Positions 1 to 8,444 are shown, counted from the stretch's first letter. The stretch is DNA of 64,000 bases from JACKJP01 sp050249695 (GCA_050249695.1 JBFWQA010000001.1:496001-560000), one strand, 5' to 3'. Numbers and translations are program-made. The notes: generated from the sequence alone by a model not told the origin.

Positions 1-1
1 C

Positions 2-352
2 GATCCGGCTCGCGTTCCCGGAACGCCGATCCCGACGCAGACCGTCTGCGCCGGTACCGAACCGTTCTGGAGCCTGACATTCAGCGCCGACAGCATGTCA
101 TTCGAGGCACCTGATGTTGCCGCCACGACGCTGTCGCTCAGCAGCTCGGGTGCATTTGTCGCCCGCTCGCACCGGTTCTATGCGGTGGCGGGCGATTCCG
201 CGAACGGGATGTCGGCAGTGGTCTCCAGCGGCGAATATTGCTCCGACGGGATGAGCGATCGCGACTATGGGTGGTCGATAGACCTTCTGCGCAGCGACGG
301 CGGCAAGGTCAGCGGCTATACCGGCTGCTGCACGCGCGCGATCGACGAATAG
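2..352 (+). CDS. C-terminal fragment of a secreted COG3650-like protein
   Basis: The reading frame is open from the first bases of the window to a TAG at 350-352, so the N-terminus lies outside; 116 residues are visible. Near visible residues 16-23 is a C-x-GTEPFW block, which I recognise from uncharacterised COG3650-type exported proteins of proteobacteria, followed by beta-rich sequence and further cysteines (EYC and a GCC near the end) that could form disulfides. Function is unknown. The family assignment rests on the CxGTEPFW block alone and is moderate. Its stop lies 3 bp from the convergent DksA-like gene, so the two genes meet tail to tail. Confidence 0.55.
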   Translation, partial: DPARVPGTPIPTQTVCAGTEPFWSLTFSADSMSFEAPDVAATTLSLSSSGAFVARSHRFYAVAGDSANGMSAVVSSGEYCSDGMSDRDYGWSIDLLRSDGGKVSGYTGCCTRAIDE

Positions 353-355
353 CGC

Positions 356-697
356 TCACTCGTAGAGACGCTGGCACGGCACGCAATAGGTGGCCGCCGG
401 GTCGATTTCGAGCCGGCGTTCGGGGATCGGCTCTCCACATTCCTCACACAGGCCGTATGTGCCTTCATCGACCCGGCGCAGCGCCAGTTCGATGCGCGCG
501 CGTTCATGAGCGCGCCGCCGCTCCTGTTCCTGCGCCATCGCCTGACCCTGCATGGCATCCATGCGGCTCAGCCGCCCGACCGATTGCTGGTCGAGCGCCA
601 CCGGCCCCCGGGAAGCGCCGGTAGCCTCGCTGCTGTCTTCCAGCGTCTTGAGGCGCGATTGCAGCGTGAGCCGCGCCGACTGCAGGTCGATGGTCAT
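356..697 (-). CDS. DksA/TraR family C4 zinc-finger protein
   Basis: A 113-residue protein with a helical, probably coiled-coil N-terminal part (about residues 1-78) and a C4 zinc finger made by Cys84, Cys87, Cys105 and Cys108 (CEEC...CVPC). This is the architecture of short DksA/TraR proteins, which enter the RNA polymerase secondary channel and can alter transcription with or without ppGpp. It is shorter than full DksA (about 150 residues) and contains the LDQQSVGRLSRMDA block common to the short class. Its start codon directly abuts the stop of the upstream L,D-transpeptidase gene on the same strand, so they are probably co-transcribed. Which promoters it affects cannot be told from sequence. 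Confidence 0.88.
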   Translation of the reverse strand: MTIDLQSARLTLQSRLKTLEDSSEATGASRGPVALDQQSVGRLSRMDAMQGQAMAQEQERRRAHERARIELALRRVDEGTYGLCEECGEPIPERRLEIDPAATYCVPCQRLYE

Positions 698-1123
698 CTA
701 TTGCGTGATCGTGATGCGCGTCGCCTTGGACCCTTGCGATTTCACCAGTTGATAGAGCCGCCGCGCATTGTCCGGATGCAGCCTGACGCATCCGTGGCTC
801 GCCGGACGGCCGAGATATTTCACCTCCGTCGTGCCGTGAACCGCGTAGCCGCCCTTGAAGAAGATCGAATGGGGCATGGGCGACATGTCGTATTTCCGCG
901 AATACCACATCTCATGCATTCGGGTCGGCCGATAGGTGCCGACCGGCGTGCGATAGCCGCGCCGTGCCGTCGAGACCGGCCACGAATAGCGTTTGAAGCC
1001 ATCGACGTAGACATCCATCCGCTGATCGGACAGGTCGATGTGGGCAAGGACGTCCGCATGCGCGGCAGGACTGGCCAGCAGCGCTGCGCCAAGTATTGCG
1101 CCGGCGAGAAGAAGACGGATCAT
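698..1123 (-). CDS. L,D-transpeptidase (YkuD domain), exported
   Basis: A compact exported enzyme expected to make 3-3 peptidoglycan cross-links or to attach proteins to peptidoglycan in the periplasm. From the ATG at 1123 it begins with a hydrophobic signal peptide ending near SPAAHA, followed by a single YkuD domain with the catalytic signature HGCVRL: the nucleophilic Cys is followed by the Arg, and an upstream HGTTE supplies a conserved His. A GTG at 1147 would add eight residues. I prefer 1123 because an AAGGGAG sequence lies about 12 bases upstream, whereas 1147 has no visible ribosome site. There are no LysM or PG-binding repeats. It is followed directly by the DksA-like gene. Confidence 0.88.
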   Translation of the reverse strand: MIRLLLAGAILGAALLASPAAHADVLAHIDLSDQRMDVYVDGFKRYSWPVSTARRGYRTPVGTYRPTRMHEMWYSRKYDMSPMPHSIFFKGGYAVHGTTEVKYLGRPASHGCVRLHPDNARRLYQLVKSQGSKATRITITQ

Positions 1124-1188
1124 CGTCGTCACGGCTCCCTTGGACACGCGGGAAGGCGCACTAGACTGTGCCGCAACGCAACCATCCC

Positions 1189-1218
1189 CCGATGGACGAG
1201 ATTAGATCTTGCCATCGG
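1189..1218. other. Near-continuous inverted repeat between divergent genes
   Basis: CCGATGG at 1189-1195 is answered by CCATCGG at 1212-1218. Inside this AGAT (1199-1202) pairs with ATCT (1206-1209) around a TAG loop, leaving only a small internal bulge. It lies between the divergent L,D-transpeptidase and nnrU genes and has no T-run on either side, so it is not a typical terminator. It could be an operator or a structured 5' leader; neither is shown. Confidence 0.4.
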
Positions 1219-1318
1219 AGTGTAAAGCACTCGTTGCACTTGCCGTGTTCACGAGCCTGCGATTGCTGGTACCGTATTGCGGCCGGTTGCACTGCTGATT
1301 CTTCCGAAAGGATAGGCA

Positions 1319-1888
1319 ATGGCTTACATGGTTCTGGGTATTGTTCTGTTCCTCGGAGCGCATTTCGTGCCGATGGCGCCGGAGTTCCGCTCCGGGCTGC
1401 AGGCTCGACTGGGCGCGCAGGCCTATCGCGCGGGGTTCTCGATTGTTTCGCTCATCGGGCTCGTCCTCCTGATTTATGGATACGGACAGGCGAGGCCGGA
1501 GAGCCCGGTCGTCTGGACGCCGCCCGAGGCGTTGCGTCATCTCGCGATGGGGCTCATGGTCTTCGCTTTCATCCTGCTGGTCGCCGCCTATGTGCCTGGC
1601 AAGATCAGGGAAAAAGTCCGCCACCCCATGATCGCAGGGGTCAAGGTCTGGGCCTTCGCGCATCTCATCGCCAACGGAAGATTTGCAGATATCGTCCTGT
1701 TCGGCGCTTTCCTTGTCTGGGCCATAGTGGACAGGGTTTCGCTCAAGCGGCGTGAAGCGGCCGGCCTCGTGACGGTCACCGGTGGCCCCGCCCAGAACGA
1801 TATCGTCAGCCTGGTGGTGGGTATCACGCTCTATGTGGGCTTCCTGCTCTGGCTGCATCGGCTGCTGATCGGGGTTCCGCTGCTGTAG
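1319..1888 (+). CDS. NnrU family integral membrane protein
   Basis: A 189-residue hydrophobic protein with about five to six membrane segments and the NnrU-family opening (MAYMVLGIVLFLGAHFVPM), with conserved HxxP, W and HP(M) positions (PGKIREKVRHPMI near residue 100). NnrU was first noticed near nitrite and nitric-oxide reductase genes, but the family is widespread in bacteria that do not denitrify and its biochemical role is not established. No nir, nor or nnrS gene is present here, so a denitrification role should not be assumed. The ATG at 1319 has a purine-rich GAAAGGA just upstream. It probably forms its own transcription unit, with 189 bp separating it from the next gene. Confidence 0.85.
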   Translation: MAYMVLGIVLFLGAHFVPMAPEFRSGLQARLGAQAYRAGFSIVSLIGLVLLIYGYGQARPESPVVWTPPEALRHLAMGLMVFAFILLVAAYVPGKIREKVRHPMIAGVKVWAFAHLIANGRFADIVLFGAFLVWAIVDRVSLKRREAAGLVTVTGGPAQNDIVSLVVGITLYVGFLLWLHRLLIGVPLL

Positions 1889-2077
1889 TGTAAAGACGGC
1901 GCCCCGCGGCCGGTTTGCCACGATTGAGTAAGAATTTTCCGGGATGCTGCCAACGATATCCGGGCGCGGGGTGAAAGCTGCCCTTTGCCCGCCACGATTT
2001 GGGCGATATGGTGCGCGCGAACGAAGGGGCGGCGTGCGCCGTTTTCGCTTGCGTGTTTTCAGGGAATACGGGGTTTC

Positions 2078-2743
2078 ATGTCCGATATCTTTCGCGAAGT
2101 CGACGAGGACATTCGTCGCGACCGGTTCGCCCAGCTGTGGAAGCGCTATGGCGGGGTGGTCATCGCGCTTGCCCTGCTGATCATTGTGGGGGTCGGCGGC
2201 TACCGCGCGTGGGACTGGTATCAGACACGTCAGGCAGCAGCGGAAGGCGAGGCTTTCTTCGCCGCCGTGGCACTCGCCGAGGAGGGCAACAAGGCCGAAG
2301 CCGCGGAGGCGTTCGGCCAGCTGGCGCAGCAGGACGGGGCCTATGCGGATCTGGCGAGGCTGCGCGCCGCGGCCAGCAATGCCGCCGCCGGCGATCAGGC
2401 CGGCGCGCTTGCCGCCTACAGGGAAATCGCCGCCGATACGAGCGTCGATCCGTTGTTCCGGGAGGTCGCGACGATCCGTGCCGCTTATCTGGAAGTCGGC
2501 AAGCTGACGCCTGACGAAATGGAAGGCCGCATCGGCGCTATGCTTGACCCGCAGAACGCTTTCCGGCATGCCGCTCGTGAATTGATGGCGCTCAGCAGCT
2601 ATGCGGCGGGCGACATCGAGGCGACCGGCAAATGGGCCGACGAAGCGCTCGCCGACGGAGAACTGCCACCGAACCTGCGACAGCGGCTGGAAGTTCTGCT
2701 TTCGGTCATTGCCTCGCAGCGGTCCGCAAAACAAACGAGTTGA
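2078..2743 (+). CDS. YfgM-like TPR protein, SecYEG-associated type
   Basis: A 221-residue membrane-anchored protein. A short basic cytoplasmic N-terminus (MSDIFREVDEDIRRDRFAQLW) is followed by one membrane segment at about residues 26-44 and an Ala-rich periplasmic TPR-like helical repeat domain. This matches YfgM/TPR_21 proteins, which in E. coli associate with the SecYEG translocon and periplasmic chaperones. The start at 2078 was chosen because it gives the family's canonical beginning; an upstream in-frame ATG at 1985 would add an unconserved 31-residue leader. It is followed after 9 bp by bamB and then der, the conserved yfgM-bamB-der order, supporting a role in envelope protein biogenesis. 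Confidence 0.85.
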   Translation: MSDIFREVDEDIRRDRFAQLWKRYGGVVIALALLIIVGVGGYRAWDWYQTRQAAAEGEAFFAAVALAEEGNKAEAAEAFGQLAQQDGAYADLARLRAAASNAAAGDQAGALAAYREIAADTSVDPLFREVATIRAAYLEVGKLTPDEMEGRIGAMLDPQNAFRHAARELMALSSYAAGDIEATGKWADEALADGELPPNLRQRLEVLLSVIASQRSAKQTS

Positions 2744-2752
2744 GAAGAAGAG

Positions 2753-4096
2753 ATGCGCAAAGCGATCGCCACACTGCTGATCTGCGGCACGGCCCTGGGT
2801 CTGGCGGGCTGCGAGACTGTCGGGGACGTGGTTCCCTCCGGTCTGAAATTCTTCGGCCCGAAAGAGGAAATTCTGCCCGGTGAACGCCGCGAGGCGCTGG
2901 CGTCGAATGATCCGACCGCCGTCGATGAAAAGGCTGCCGCCGTCGCGGTGAGCCTTCCCGCGCCGGCCGCATCCGGAGACTGGGCGCAGCCGGGCGGCAA
3001 CGCCCGCAACTCCCCGGGCAACCTCGCCCTTGGCGGCGGCGGCTTTTCCACCTCCGTGGCGCTCAGCGGCTCCAACAGCCGGGTCGGCTTTGGCGGCGGT
3101 CTTGCGGCGCGCAAGCTGTCGGTATCGCCGATCTCCTACCAGGGCGGCATCTATGTCATGGACAGCGCCGCGACGGTGACCGCCCTTGGCGGCGGCGGCC
3201 GCAGCTGGAGTACGTCCTTGAAGCCGGAAGGCGAGAAGAGCGCCGGCGGTTTCGGCGGCGGTCTGGCCGGCGAAAGCGGCCGCATCGTCGCGGCCACCGG
3301 TTACGGCAAGGTTCATGCGCTCGATTCCTCAACCGGCGCTGTGCTGTGGACGCACGAACTCGAATCCCCCGCCCGCAGTGCCCCGACGGTGACCGACGGG
3401 CGCATCTATCTTGTGTCCTCCGACAACGTCATCCATTGCCTGTCGCTGGAGGACGGCAAGGAAATCTGGAGCTATCGCGGTATCCCTGAGACGGCGGGCC
3501 TGCTGTCCACATCCAGTCCGGCCGTCAGCGGCAACCGGGTGGTCGTTCCTTACAGCTCCGGCGAGATCATCGCTTTCGATGCCGCCAAGGGCGAACCGGT
3601 CTGGGGCGATCAGTTGACCGGCGGCAGCCGTTTCTCGGCGGTTTCGGGCCTGCGTGACGTGGCCGGCTCTCCGGTCATCGACAACGGCACAGTCTATGCC
3701 GTGGGGGTCGGCGGGCGCATGGTTGCCGTGGCGGAAAAGAACGGCGAGCGCCTCTGGGCCAAGAATATCGCCAGTTCCCAGACCCCGGTGGTCGCCGGCA
3801 ATTCGGTCTTCATCGTGACGCTCAATGGCGATCTCCTGGCCATCGACAGGGCGACCGGCAATGTCCGCTGGAAGACGCGGCTGCCCGGCGACGGAACTTC
3901 CTGGTCGGGGCCGGTACTCGCCAACAGCCAGCTATGGCTCGGCGCATCGGACGGGAGAATTGTCACGGCGAACGCGGTCAACGGGCAGATCATCGGCAGC
4001 ACCAAGTCGAGCGGGCCGATCTATGTCCGGCCGATCGCCGCCAACGGCAACGTCGTCTTCATCGACGACAACGGCCGGGTCACAGGCGTCAACTGA
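2753..4096 (+). CDS. bamB: Outer membrane protein assembly factor BamB (lipoprotein)
   Basis: A 447-residue lipoprotein. It has a signal peptide with lipobox LAGC (Cys near residue 20) and then a PQQ-like beta-propeller made of repeated blade motifs such as GKVHALDSSTGAVLW and GEIIAFDAAKGEPVW. BamB scaffolds BamA in the outer-membrane beta-barrel assembly machine. A linker at about residues 40-110 and parts of the first blade are unusually Gly-rich (GGGGFS, GFGGGLA twice). It sits between the YfgM-like gene and der, the standard arrangement. Start and length agree with family size. Confidence 0.93.
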   Translation: MRKAIATLLICGTALGLAGCETVGDVVPSGLKFFGPKEEILPGERREALASNDPTAVDEKAAAVAVSLPAPAASGDWAQPGGNARNSPGNLALGGGGFSTSVALSGSNSRVGFGGGLAARKLSVSPISYQGGIYVMDSAATVTALGGGGRSWSTSLKPEGEKSAGGFGGGLAGESGRIVAATGYGKVHALDSSTGAVLWTHELESPARSAPTVTDGRIYLVSSDNVIHCLSLEDGKEIWSYRGIPETAGLLSTSSPAVSGNRVVVPYSSGEIIAFDAAKGEPVWGDQLTGGSRFSAVSGLRDVAGSPVIDNGTVYAVGVGGRMVAVAEKNGERLWAKNIASSQTPVVAGNSVFIVTLNGDLLAIDRATGNVRWKTRLPGDGTSWSGPVLANSQLWLGASDGRIVTANAVNGQIIGSTKSSGPIYVRPIAANGNVVFIDDNGRVTGVN

Positions 4097-4124
4097 CCTC
4101 CGTCGCCCGCCAGAGGGGCCGGCC

Positions 4125-5483
4125 ATGCGCCGTTTGAAGATCGCGATAGTGGGCCGGCCCAATGTCGGCAAGTCGACGCTGTTCAACCGTCTGGTCGGGC
4201 GCAGGCTGGCGCTTGTGGATGACCGTCCGGGCGTCACCCGCGACCGTCGCGAGGGCGAAGCGAAGATCGGCGATCTCGACCTTCTGGTGATCGATACGGC
4301 AGGTTTTGAGGAAGCCACCGACGACTCGCTCGAGGCGCGCATGCGCCGTCAGACGGAAATGGCGATCACCGAGGCCGATATCAGCCTGTTCGTCATCGAC
4401 GCGCGCGCCGGCGTCACGCCGCTCGACCGGGCCTTTGCCAGTCTGCTCCGCAAATCCGGCAGCCCCGTTCTCGTCGTCGCCAACAAGGCGGAAGGCAATG
4501 CGGCGGAAGCCGGGATTTACGAGGCCTATGAGTTCGGCCTGGGCGATCCGATCCCGATGTCGGCGGAACACAATGAGGGCATACCCGATCTCTATCGCGC
4601 GTTGCTCGAATTTGCCGGCGGCGGTCAGGCCGAGGAAACCGCGGAAAGCGGGGATGCCGACGAACGGCCGGCCGGGCCGCTCAGGATCGCGGTCATCGGC
4701 CAGCCCAATGCGGGAAAGTCCACGCTGATCAATCGCATTGTCGGGACCGACAGGCTGCTGACCGGCCCGGAGGCCGGCATCACGCGCGATTCCATCACGC
4801 TCGAATGGACCTGGCAGGGCAGGGAACTGCGCCTCATCGATACGGCGGGGATGCGGCGCAAGGCGCGCGTTCAGGACAAGCTGGAGAAACTGTCCGTCGC
4901 CGACACGCTGAATTCGATCAGGTTCGCCGAAGTCGTCGTCCTCTTGATGGACGCGACAATGCCGTTCGAGAAGCAGGACCTGCAACTCGCCGACCTTGTT
5001 GCACGCGAGGGGCGGGCTCTGGTGATCGGCTTGTCGAAATGGGACCTTGTCGGCGATCCGAACCAGGCTATGGGGTTGCTGCGCGAACGCGCCGAGAGGC
5101 TGCTGCCGCAGGTCTCCGGCGTGCAGTTGATCCCGGTTTCAGGTCTGACCGGGCGAGGTCTCGACAAGCTCATGAGGGCGGTGTTCGAGGCCGACGACAT
5201 CTGGAACACCCGCGTCCGCACGGCAAAGCTCAACGAATGGTTCGGCGAATGGGTCGATCAGCACGCGCCGCCTGCCGTCAGCGGCCGCCGCATCAAGCTG
5301 CGCTACATCACGCAATCGAAAGCGCGCCCACCCACCTTCATCCTCTTCGGCAACCAGCTGGACGCGCTGCCCGATTCCTATAAGCGCTATATCGTCAACG
5401 GCTTGCGGCAGACCTTCGATCTCGCCGGGACGCCGATCCGGCTTTACCTGCGTCAGGGCGACAATCCCTACGCCAGGGACTGA
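4125..5483 (+). CDS. der: Ribosome biogenesis GTPase Der (EngA)
   Basis: A 452-residue tandem GTPase required for maturation of the 50S subunit. The first G domain has GRPNVGKST (residues 10-18), DTAG (57-60) and NKAE (120-123). The second has GQPNAGKST (192-200), DTAG (239-242) and a G4 motif reading SKWD instead of the usual NKWD near residue 304. The C-terminal KH-like domain follows (RRIKLRYITQSKARPPTF). The ATG at 4125 places the first P-loop at the normal distance from the N-terminus; upstream in-frame sequence is the bamB overlap region and is not part of the protein. It lies 28 bp after bamB and is probably in the same operon. Confidence 0.95.
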   Translation: MRRLKIAIVGRPNVGKSTLFNRLVGRRLALVDDRPGVTRDRREGEAKIGDLDLLVIDTAGFEEATDDSLEARMRRQTEMAITEADISLFVIDARAGVTPLDRAFASLLRKSGSPVLVVANKAEGNAAEAGIYEAYEFGLGDPIPMSAEHNEGIPDLYRALLEFAGGGQAEETAESGDADERPAGPLRIAVIGQPNAGKSTLINRIVGTDRLLTGPEAGITRDSITLEWTWQGRELRLIDTAGMRRKARVQDKLEKLSVADTLNSIRFAEVVVLLMDATMPFEKQDLQLADLVAREGRALVIGLSKWDLVGDPNQAMGLLRERAERLLPQVSGVQLIPVSGLTGRGLDKLMRAVFEADDIWNTRVRTAKLNEWFGEWVDQHAPPAVSGRRIKLRYITQSKARPPTFILFGNQLDALPDSYKRYIVNGLRQTFDLAGTPIRLYLRQGDNPYARD

Positions 5484-5496
5484 TCGCCGCGCCGGA

Positions 5497-6234
5497 TCAA
5501 CCGGCGGGCAGGAGCGGCGACAATCTGCCGGACGGGAAATCGAACAGGGCGCCATTTGCCCGCTGGTCCGGCGCGACGAGGCGCAGAACGTCGGGGACAA
5601 GCGCGTCCGGCTTCTTCAGGCTGTCGGGGTCTTCGCCGGGCATCGCCTGCGCGCGCATCGCCGTGCGGATCGGGCCGGGGTTGAAGAGATTTGCCTTGGC
5701 CTCGCTGATTTCCAGCTCCGCCGCCCATGTGCCGACGAGCGCCTCCAGCGCGGATTTCGTGACCGCGTAGGGACCCCAGTAGGGTCGCAGCTTGCGGACC
5801 GCCCCCGACGTCATGAAGAGCGCACGGCCGGCGTCCGACTGCCGGATGAGCGGGTCGAGGGAGCGGATCAGCCGCCAGTTCGCCGTGACGTTGACGGCCA
5901 TGACCTTTTCCCAGTCCTTGGGCTTTACATGGCCGAGCGGGCTGAGCGGCCCCAACATGCCGGCATTGCCGACAAGGATATCCAGCTTCTTCCAGCGCTC
6001 GTAAATGGCGGCGCCCAGACGGTCGATCCCGTCATAGTCGGTCAGATCGAGCGGCGTCAGCGTCGCGCTGCCGCCGGCGGCCTGGATCTGGTCGTCCAGA
6101 TCTTCAAGGCCGCCGACCGTCCGCGCCACGGCGATGACGTGCGCGCCGGCCTTCGCCAGCCCGAGGGCCACCTGGTAGCCAATACCCCGCGAGGCGCCGG
6201 TGACCAGCGCGATACGTCCCGTCAGATCGGTCAT
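5497..6234 (-). CDS. SDR family NAD(P)-dependent oxidoreductase
   Basis: A 245-residue classical short-chain dehydrogenase/reductase. It has the cofactor glycine motif TGASRGIG at residues 12-19, NAG at 90-92 and the catalytic set Ser143, Tyr156 and Lys160 (YAVTK). The substrate cannot be inferred. It lies 16 bp downstream of purF on the same strand, at the end of the dnaB-alr-radA-cvpA-purF series, and converges with der, with only 13 bp between the stops. A short inverted repeat (CGCCGG/CCGGCG at 5490-5506) straddles its stop codon but lacks a T-run. The neighbourhood gives no hint of substrate; being next to purF does not imply a purine role. Confidence 0.88.
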   Translation of the reverse strand: MTDLTGRIALVTGASRGIGYQVALGLAKAGAHVIAVARTVGGLEDLDDQIQAAGGSATLTPLDLTDYDGIDRLGAAIYERWKKLDILVGNAGMLGPLSPLGHVKPKDWEKVMAVNVTANWRLIRSLDPLIRQSDAGRALFMTSGAVRKLRPYWGPYAVTKSALEALVGTWAAELEISEAKANLFNPGPIRTAMRAQAMPGEDPDSLKKPDALVPDVLRLVAPDQRANGALFDFPSGRLSPLLPAG

Positions 6235-6250
6235 GATACTGCTTTTCGTG

Positions 6251-7723
6251 TTATCCGGTTTCCGCCAGAAGATTGAGCTGGCGCACGTTGGCCGGGCCTT
6301 CGCGATCGGTCAGGCGCGTTGGATATTCACCGGTGAAGCAGGCGTCGCAATATTGCGGAAGGTCGTTGTTGCGGCGGGCCTCGCCGACCGCGCGGTAGAG
6401 CCCGTCGATGGTCAGGAAGGCGAGACTGTCGACCTTGATGTAGGAGGCCATTTCCTCCACCGTCATGCGCGAGGCGAGAAGCTTGGCCTTTTCGGGCGTA
6501 TCGACGCCGTAGAAGCAGGGATTGGTGGTCGGCGGGCTGGCGATCCGCATGTGGACTTCCGCCGCGCCCGCGTCGCGCACCATCTGGACGATCTTCACCG
6601 ATGTGGTGCCGCGCACGATGGAATCGTCGATCAGCATCACACGCTTGCCCTTGATGACCGCGGGGTTCGCGTTGTGCTTGAGCTTCACCCCCATGTGCCG
6701 GATGGCATCGGAGGGTTCGATGAAGGTTCGCCCGACATAATGGTTGCGGATGATGCCGAGGTCGAACGGCACGCCGCTTTCGTGCGCGTATCCGATCGCG
6801 GCGGGAGTGCCGGAGTCGGGCACCGGAACGACCACGTCGACATCGACATGGGATTCGCGTGCGAGCTCGCGGCCGATATGCTTGCGGATGTCGTAGACGC
6901 CATTGCCCCCGATGACCGAATCCGGCCGCGCGAAATAGACATGCTCGAAGATGCAGAAGCGGGACGGCTGACTGGGAAAGAGCCTGCGGCTTTCGATGCC
7001 CTGGTCGGTGATGATGACGATTTCGCCGGGTTCGATGTCGCGGATGAATTTGGCGCCGATGATGTCGAGCGCGCAGGTCTCCGACGCCAGGACGAACGCC
7101 CCGTCGATATCGCCGAGCACCAGCGGCCGGACGCCCAGCGCGTCGCGGCAGCCGATCAGCTTCTTTTCCGACAGGGCGACCAGCGAGAAAGCGCCCTCGA
7201 TGCGTCCCAGCGCGTCGGTCAGCCGGTCCAGAAGACGAAGCTTTTCGCTCGTGGCGATGAGATGGATGATCGTTTCCGTGTCGGACGTCGACTGAAAGAT
7301 CGAGCCGCGCCGCTGCAATTCCTTCTGCAGGGTACGGGCGTTGGTCAGATTGCCGTTATGCGCCACCGCGAAGCCGCCGCCTTCGAATTCGGCAAACAGC
7401 GGCTGGACATTGCGCAGAACCGGCGCGCCGGTCGTCGAATAGCGGTTGTGGCCGATGGCGCTGTCGCCCTTGAGGCGGTCGATGACCTGCGGCTTGGTGA
7501 AATTGTCGCCGACATGGCCGATATGGCGTTCCGTATAGAACAGGCGGCCGTCGAAACTGACGATACCGGCAGCTTCCTGGCCACGGTGCTGCAGCGCATG
7601 CAGGCCGAGCGCAGTCAGCGCCGCGGCGTCCGCATGGCGGAAGACGCCGAAGACGCCGCATTCCTCATGGAAATGATCGTCATCGGCGAAGCCGGAAAAG
7701 GGATCGGTCTGCAACGGGATCAT
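6251..7723 (-). CDS. purF: Amidophosphoribosyltransferase PurF, [4Fe-4S] type
   Basis: Catalyses the first committed step of purine synthesis, PRPP plus glutamine to phosphoribosylamine, in the cytoplasm. It is a 490-residue protein with an N-terminal Ntn glutaminase domain and a C-terminal phosphoribosyltransferase domain carrying the PRPP motif VMLIDDSIVRGTT (about 362-374). The nucleophilic Cys is residue 22, so about 21 residues must be removed as a propeptide, as in the Bacillus type and unlike the E. coli type. Cys257, Cys403, Cys459 and Cys462 correspond to the iron-sulfur ligands of B. subtilis PurF. The ATG at 7723 was chosen over longer in-frame starts because upstream residues are not conserved. 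It follows cvpA, as in many proteobacteria. Confidence 0.96.
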   Translation of the reverse strand: MIPLQTDPFSGFADDDHFHEECGVFGVFRHADAAALTALGLHALQHRGQEAAGIVSFDGRLFYTERHIGHVGDNFTKPQVIDRLKGDSAIGHNRYSTTGAPVLRNVQPLFAEFEGGGFAVAHNGNLTNARTLQKELQRRGSIFQSTSDTETIIHLIATSEKLRLLDRLTDALGRIEGAFSLVALSEKKLIGCRDALGVRPLVLGDIDGAFVLASETCALDIIGAKFIRDIEPGEIVIITDQGIESRRLFPSQPSRFCIFEHVYFARPDSVIGGNGVYDIRKHIGRELARESHVDVDVVVPVPDSGTPAAIGYAHESGVPFDLGIIRNHYVGRTFIEPSDAIRHMGVKLKHNANPAVIKGKRVMLIDDSIVRGTTSVKIVQMVRDAGAAEVHMRIASPPTTNPCFYGVDTPEKAKLLASRMTVEEMASYIKVDSLAFLTIDGLYRAVGEARRNNDLPQYCDACFTGEYPTRLTDREGPANVRQLNLLAETG

Positions 7724-7787
7724 GGCGCTGAGATCCTTTCGCATCCTTTGAGGGGTCGCATGCCGACCTCGCCGGCACGGGTTTACG

Positions 7788-8444
7788 TCAGTTGGACCTG
7801 CCTTGAGTGCCCTCGAGCAACTGATCGAGGCCGCGGCGCTGGCCATCCCGATAACCCGGATCGCCGGGTTTGTCATCGCTGTCCTGTTCGGCCGGCGCGT
7901 CCTGCGTGCCTTCGCTGTCCAGGCCGCCGACACGTTCCTTCAGCTTCTGCAATATGGCGCTTTCAGGGTCATCCGGTAGTAGCGCGATCAATTTATCTCC
8001 CGTATTGCGCAACATCGGCGCGGAACGGGCATTCTTGATCCAGCCGGGCTGCGTCTGCGGCGGGACCAGCCAGTCGAAGAAGACGAAGGCGATCACCACG
8101 AGCAGAAGGCCGCGAAACAGGCCGAATACAAACCCCAGCGTGCGGTCGAGCGGCCCGATCCGGCTGTCCAGGATGAAATCCGACAGACGCATGGTCACGA
8201 ACGACACGACAACCAGCGTGCCGATGAAGATGCCGAGCGCCAGGATGATGTCCGCAAGCCAGTTCGGCTGCAGGCTGCCGCGCACCGTATCCTTGAATAT
8301 GGGAAAGAAATAGATCGTTGCCACCGCCCCGGCGACCCAGGCGGCAATGGACAGCACTTCGCGGGTCATGCCGCGCACCATCGCCAGCAGTGCTGAAATC
8401 AGCATGACGACGAGCAGGATGACGTCCAGTCCGGTGATAAACAT
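7788..8444 (-). CDS. cvpA: CvpA family membrane protein
   Basis: A 218-residue protein with four predicted membrane segments in the first 150 residues (LDVILLVVMLISALLAMVRGMTREVLSI is the diagnostic start) and a hydrophilic, acidic, probably disordered C-terminal tail. CvpA was named for a requirement in colicin V production in E. coli. It is linked to envelope integrity, but its molecular function is unresolved. It lies directly upstream of purF, the conserved cvpA-purF pairing. The start at 8444 matches the usual family beginning; an in-frame start at 8489 would add 15 residues that do not look conserved. Confidence 0.9.
   Translation of the reverse strand: MFITGLDVILLVVMLISALLAMVRGMTREVLSIAAWVAGAVATIYFFPIFKDTVRGSLQPNWLADIILALGIFIGTLVVVSFVTMRLSDFILDSRIGPLDRTLGFVFGLFRGLLLVVIAFVFFDWLVPPQTQPGWIKNARSAPMLRNTGDKLIALLPDDPESAILQKLKERVGGLDSEGTQDAPAEQDSDDKPGDPGYRDGQRRGLDQLLEGTQGRSN

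Noticed and set aside
1202..3316. 704-codon open frame on the minus strand opposite the nnrU, YfgM-like and bamB genes
   Set aside because: Its translation is low-information Arg/Gly/Ala-rich sequence with no domain, and it lies across three well-supported genes on the other strand. It is a GC-rich codon-bias shadow.
5490..5506. CGCCGG/CCGGCG stem between convergent der and SDR genes as a terminator
   Set aside because: Short, overlaps the SDR stop codon and lacks a T tail on either strand.
6200..8038. 612-codon open frame on the plus strand opposite purF and cvpA
   Set aside because: Shadow of purF; no conserved motif.
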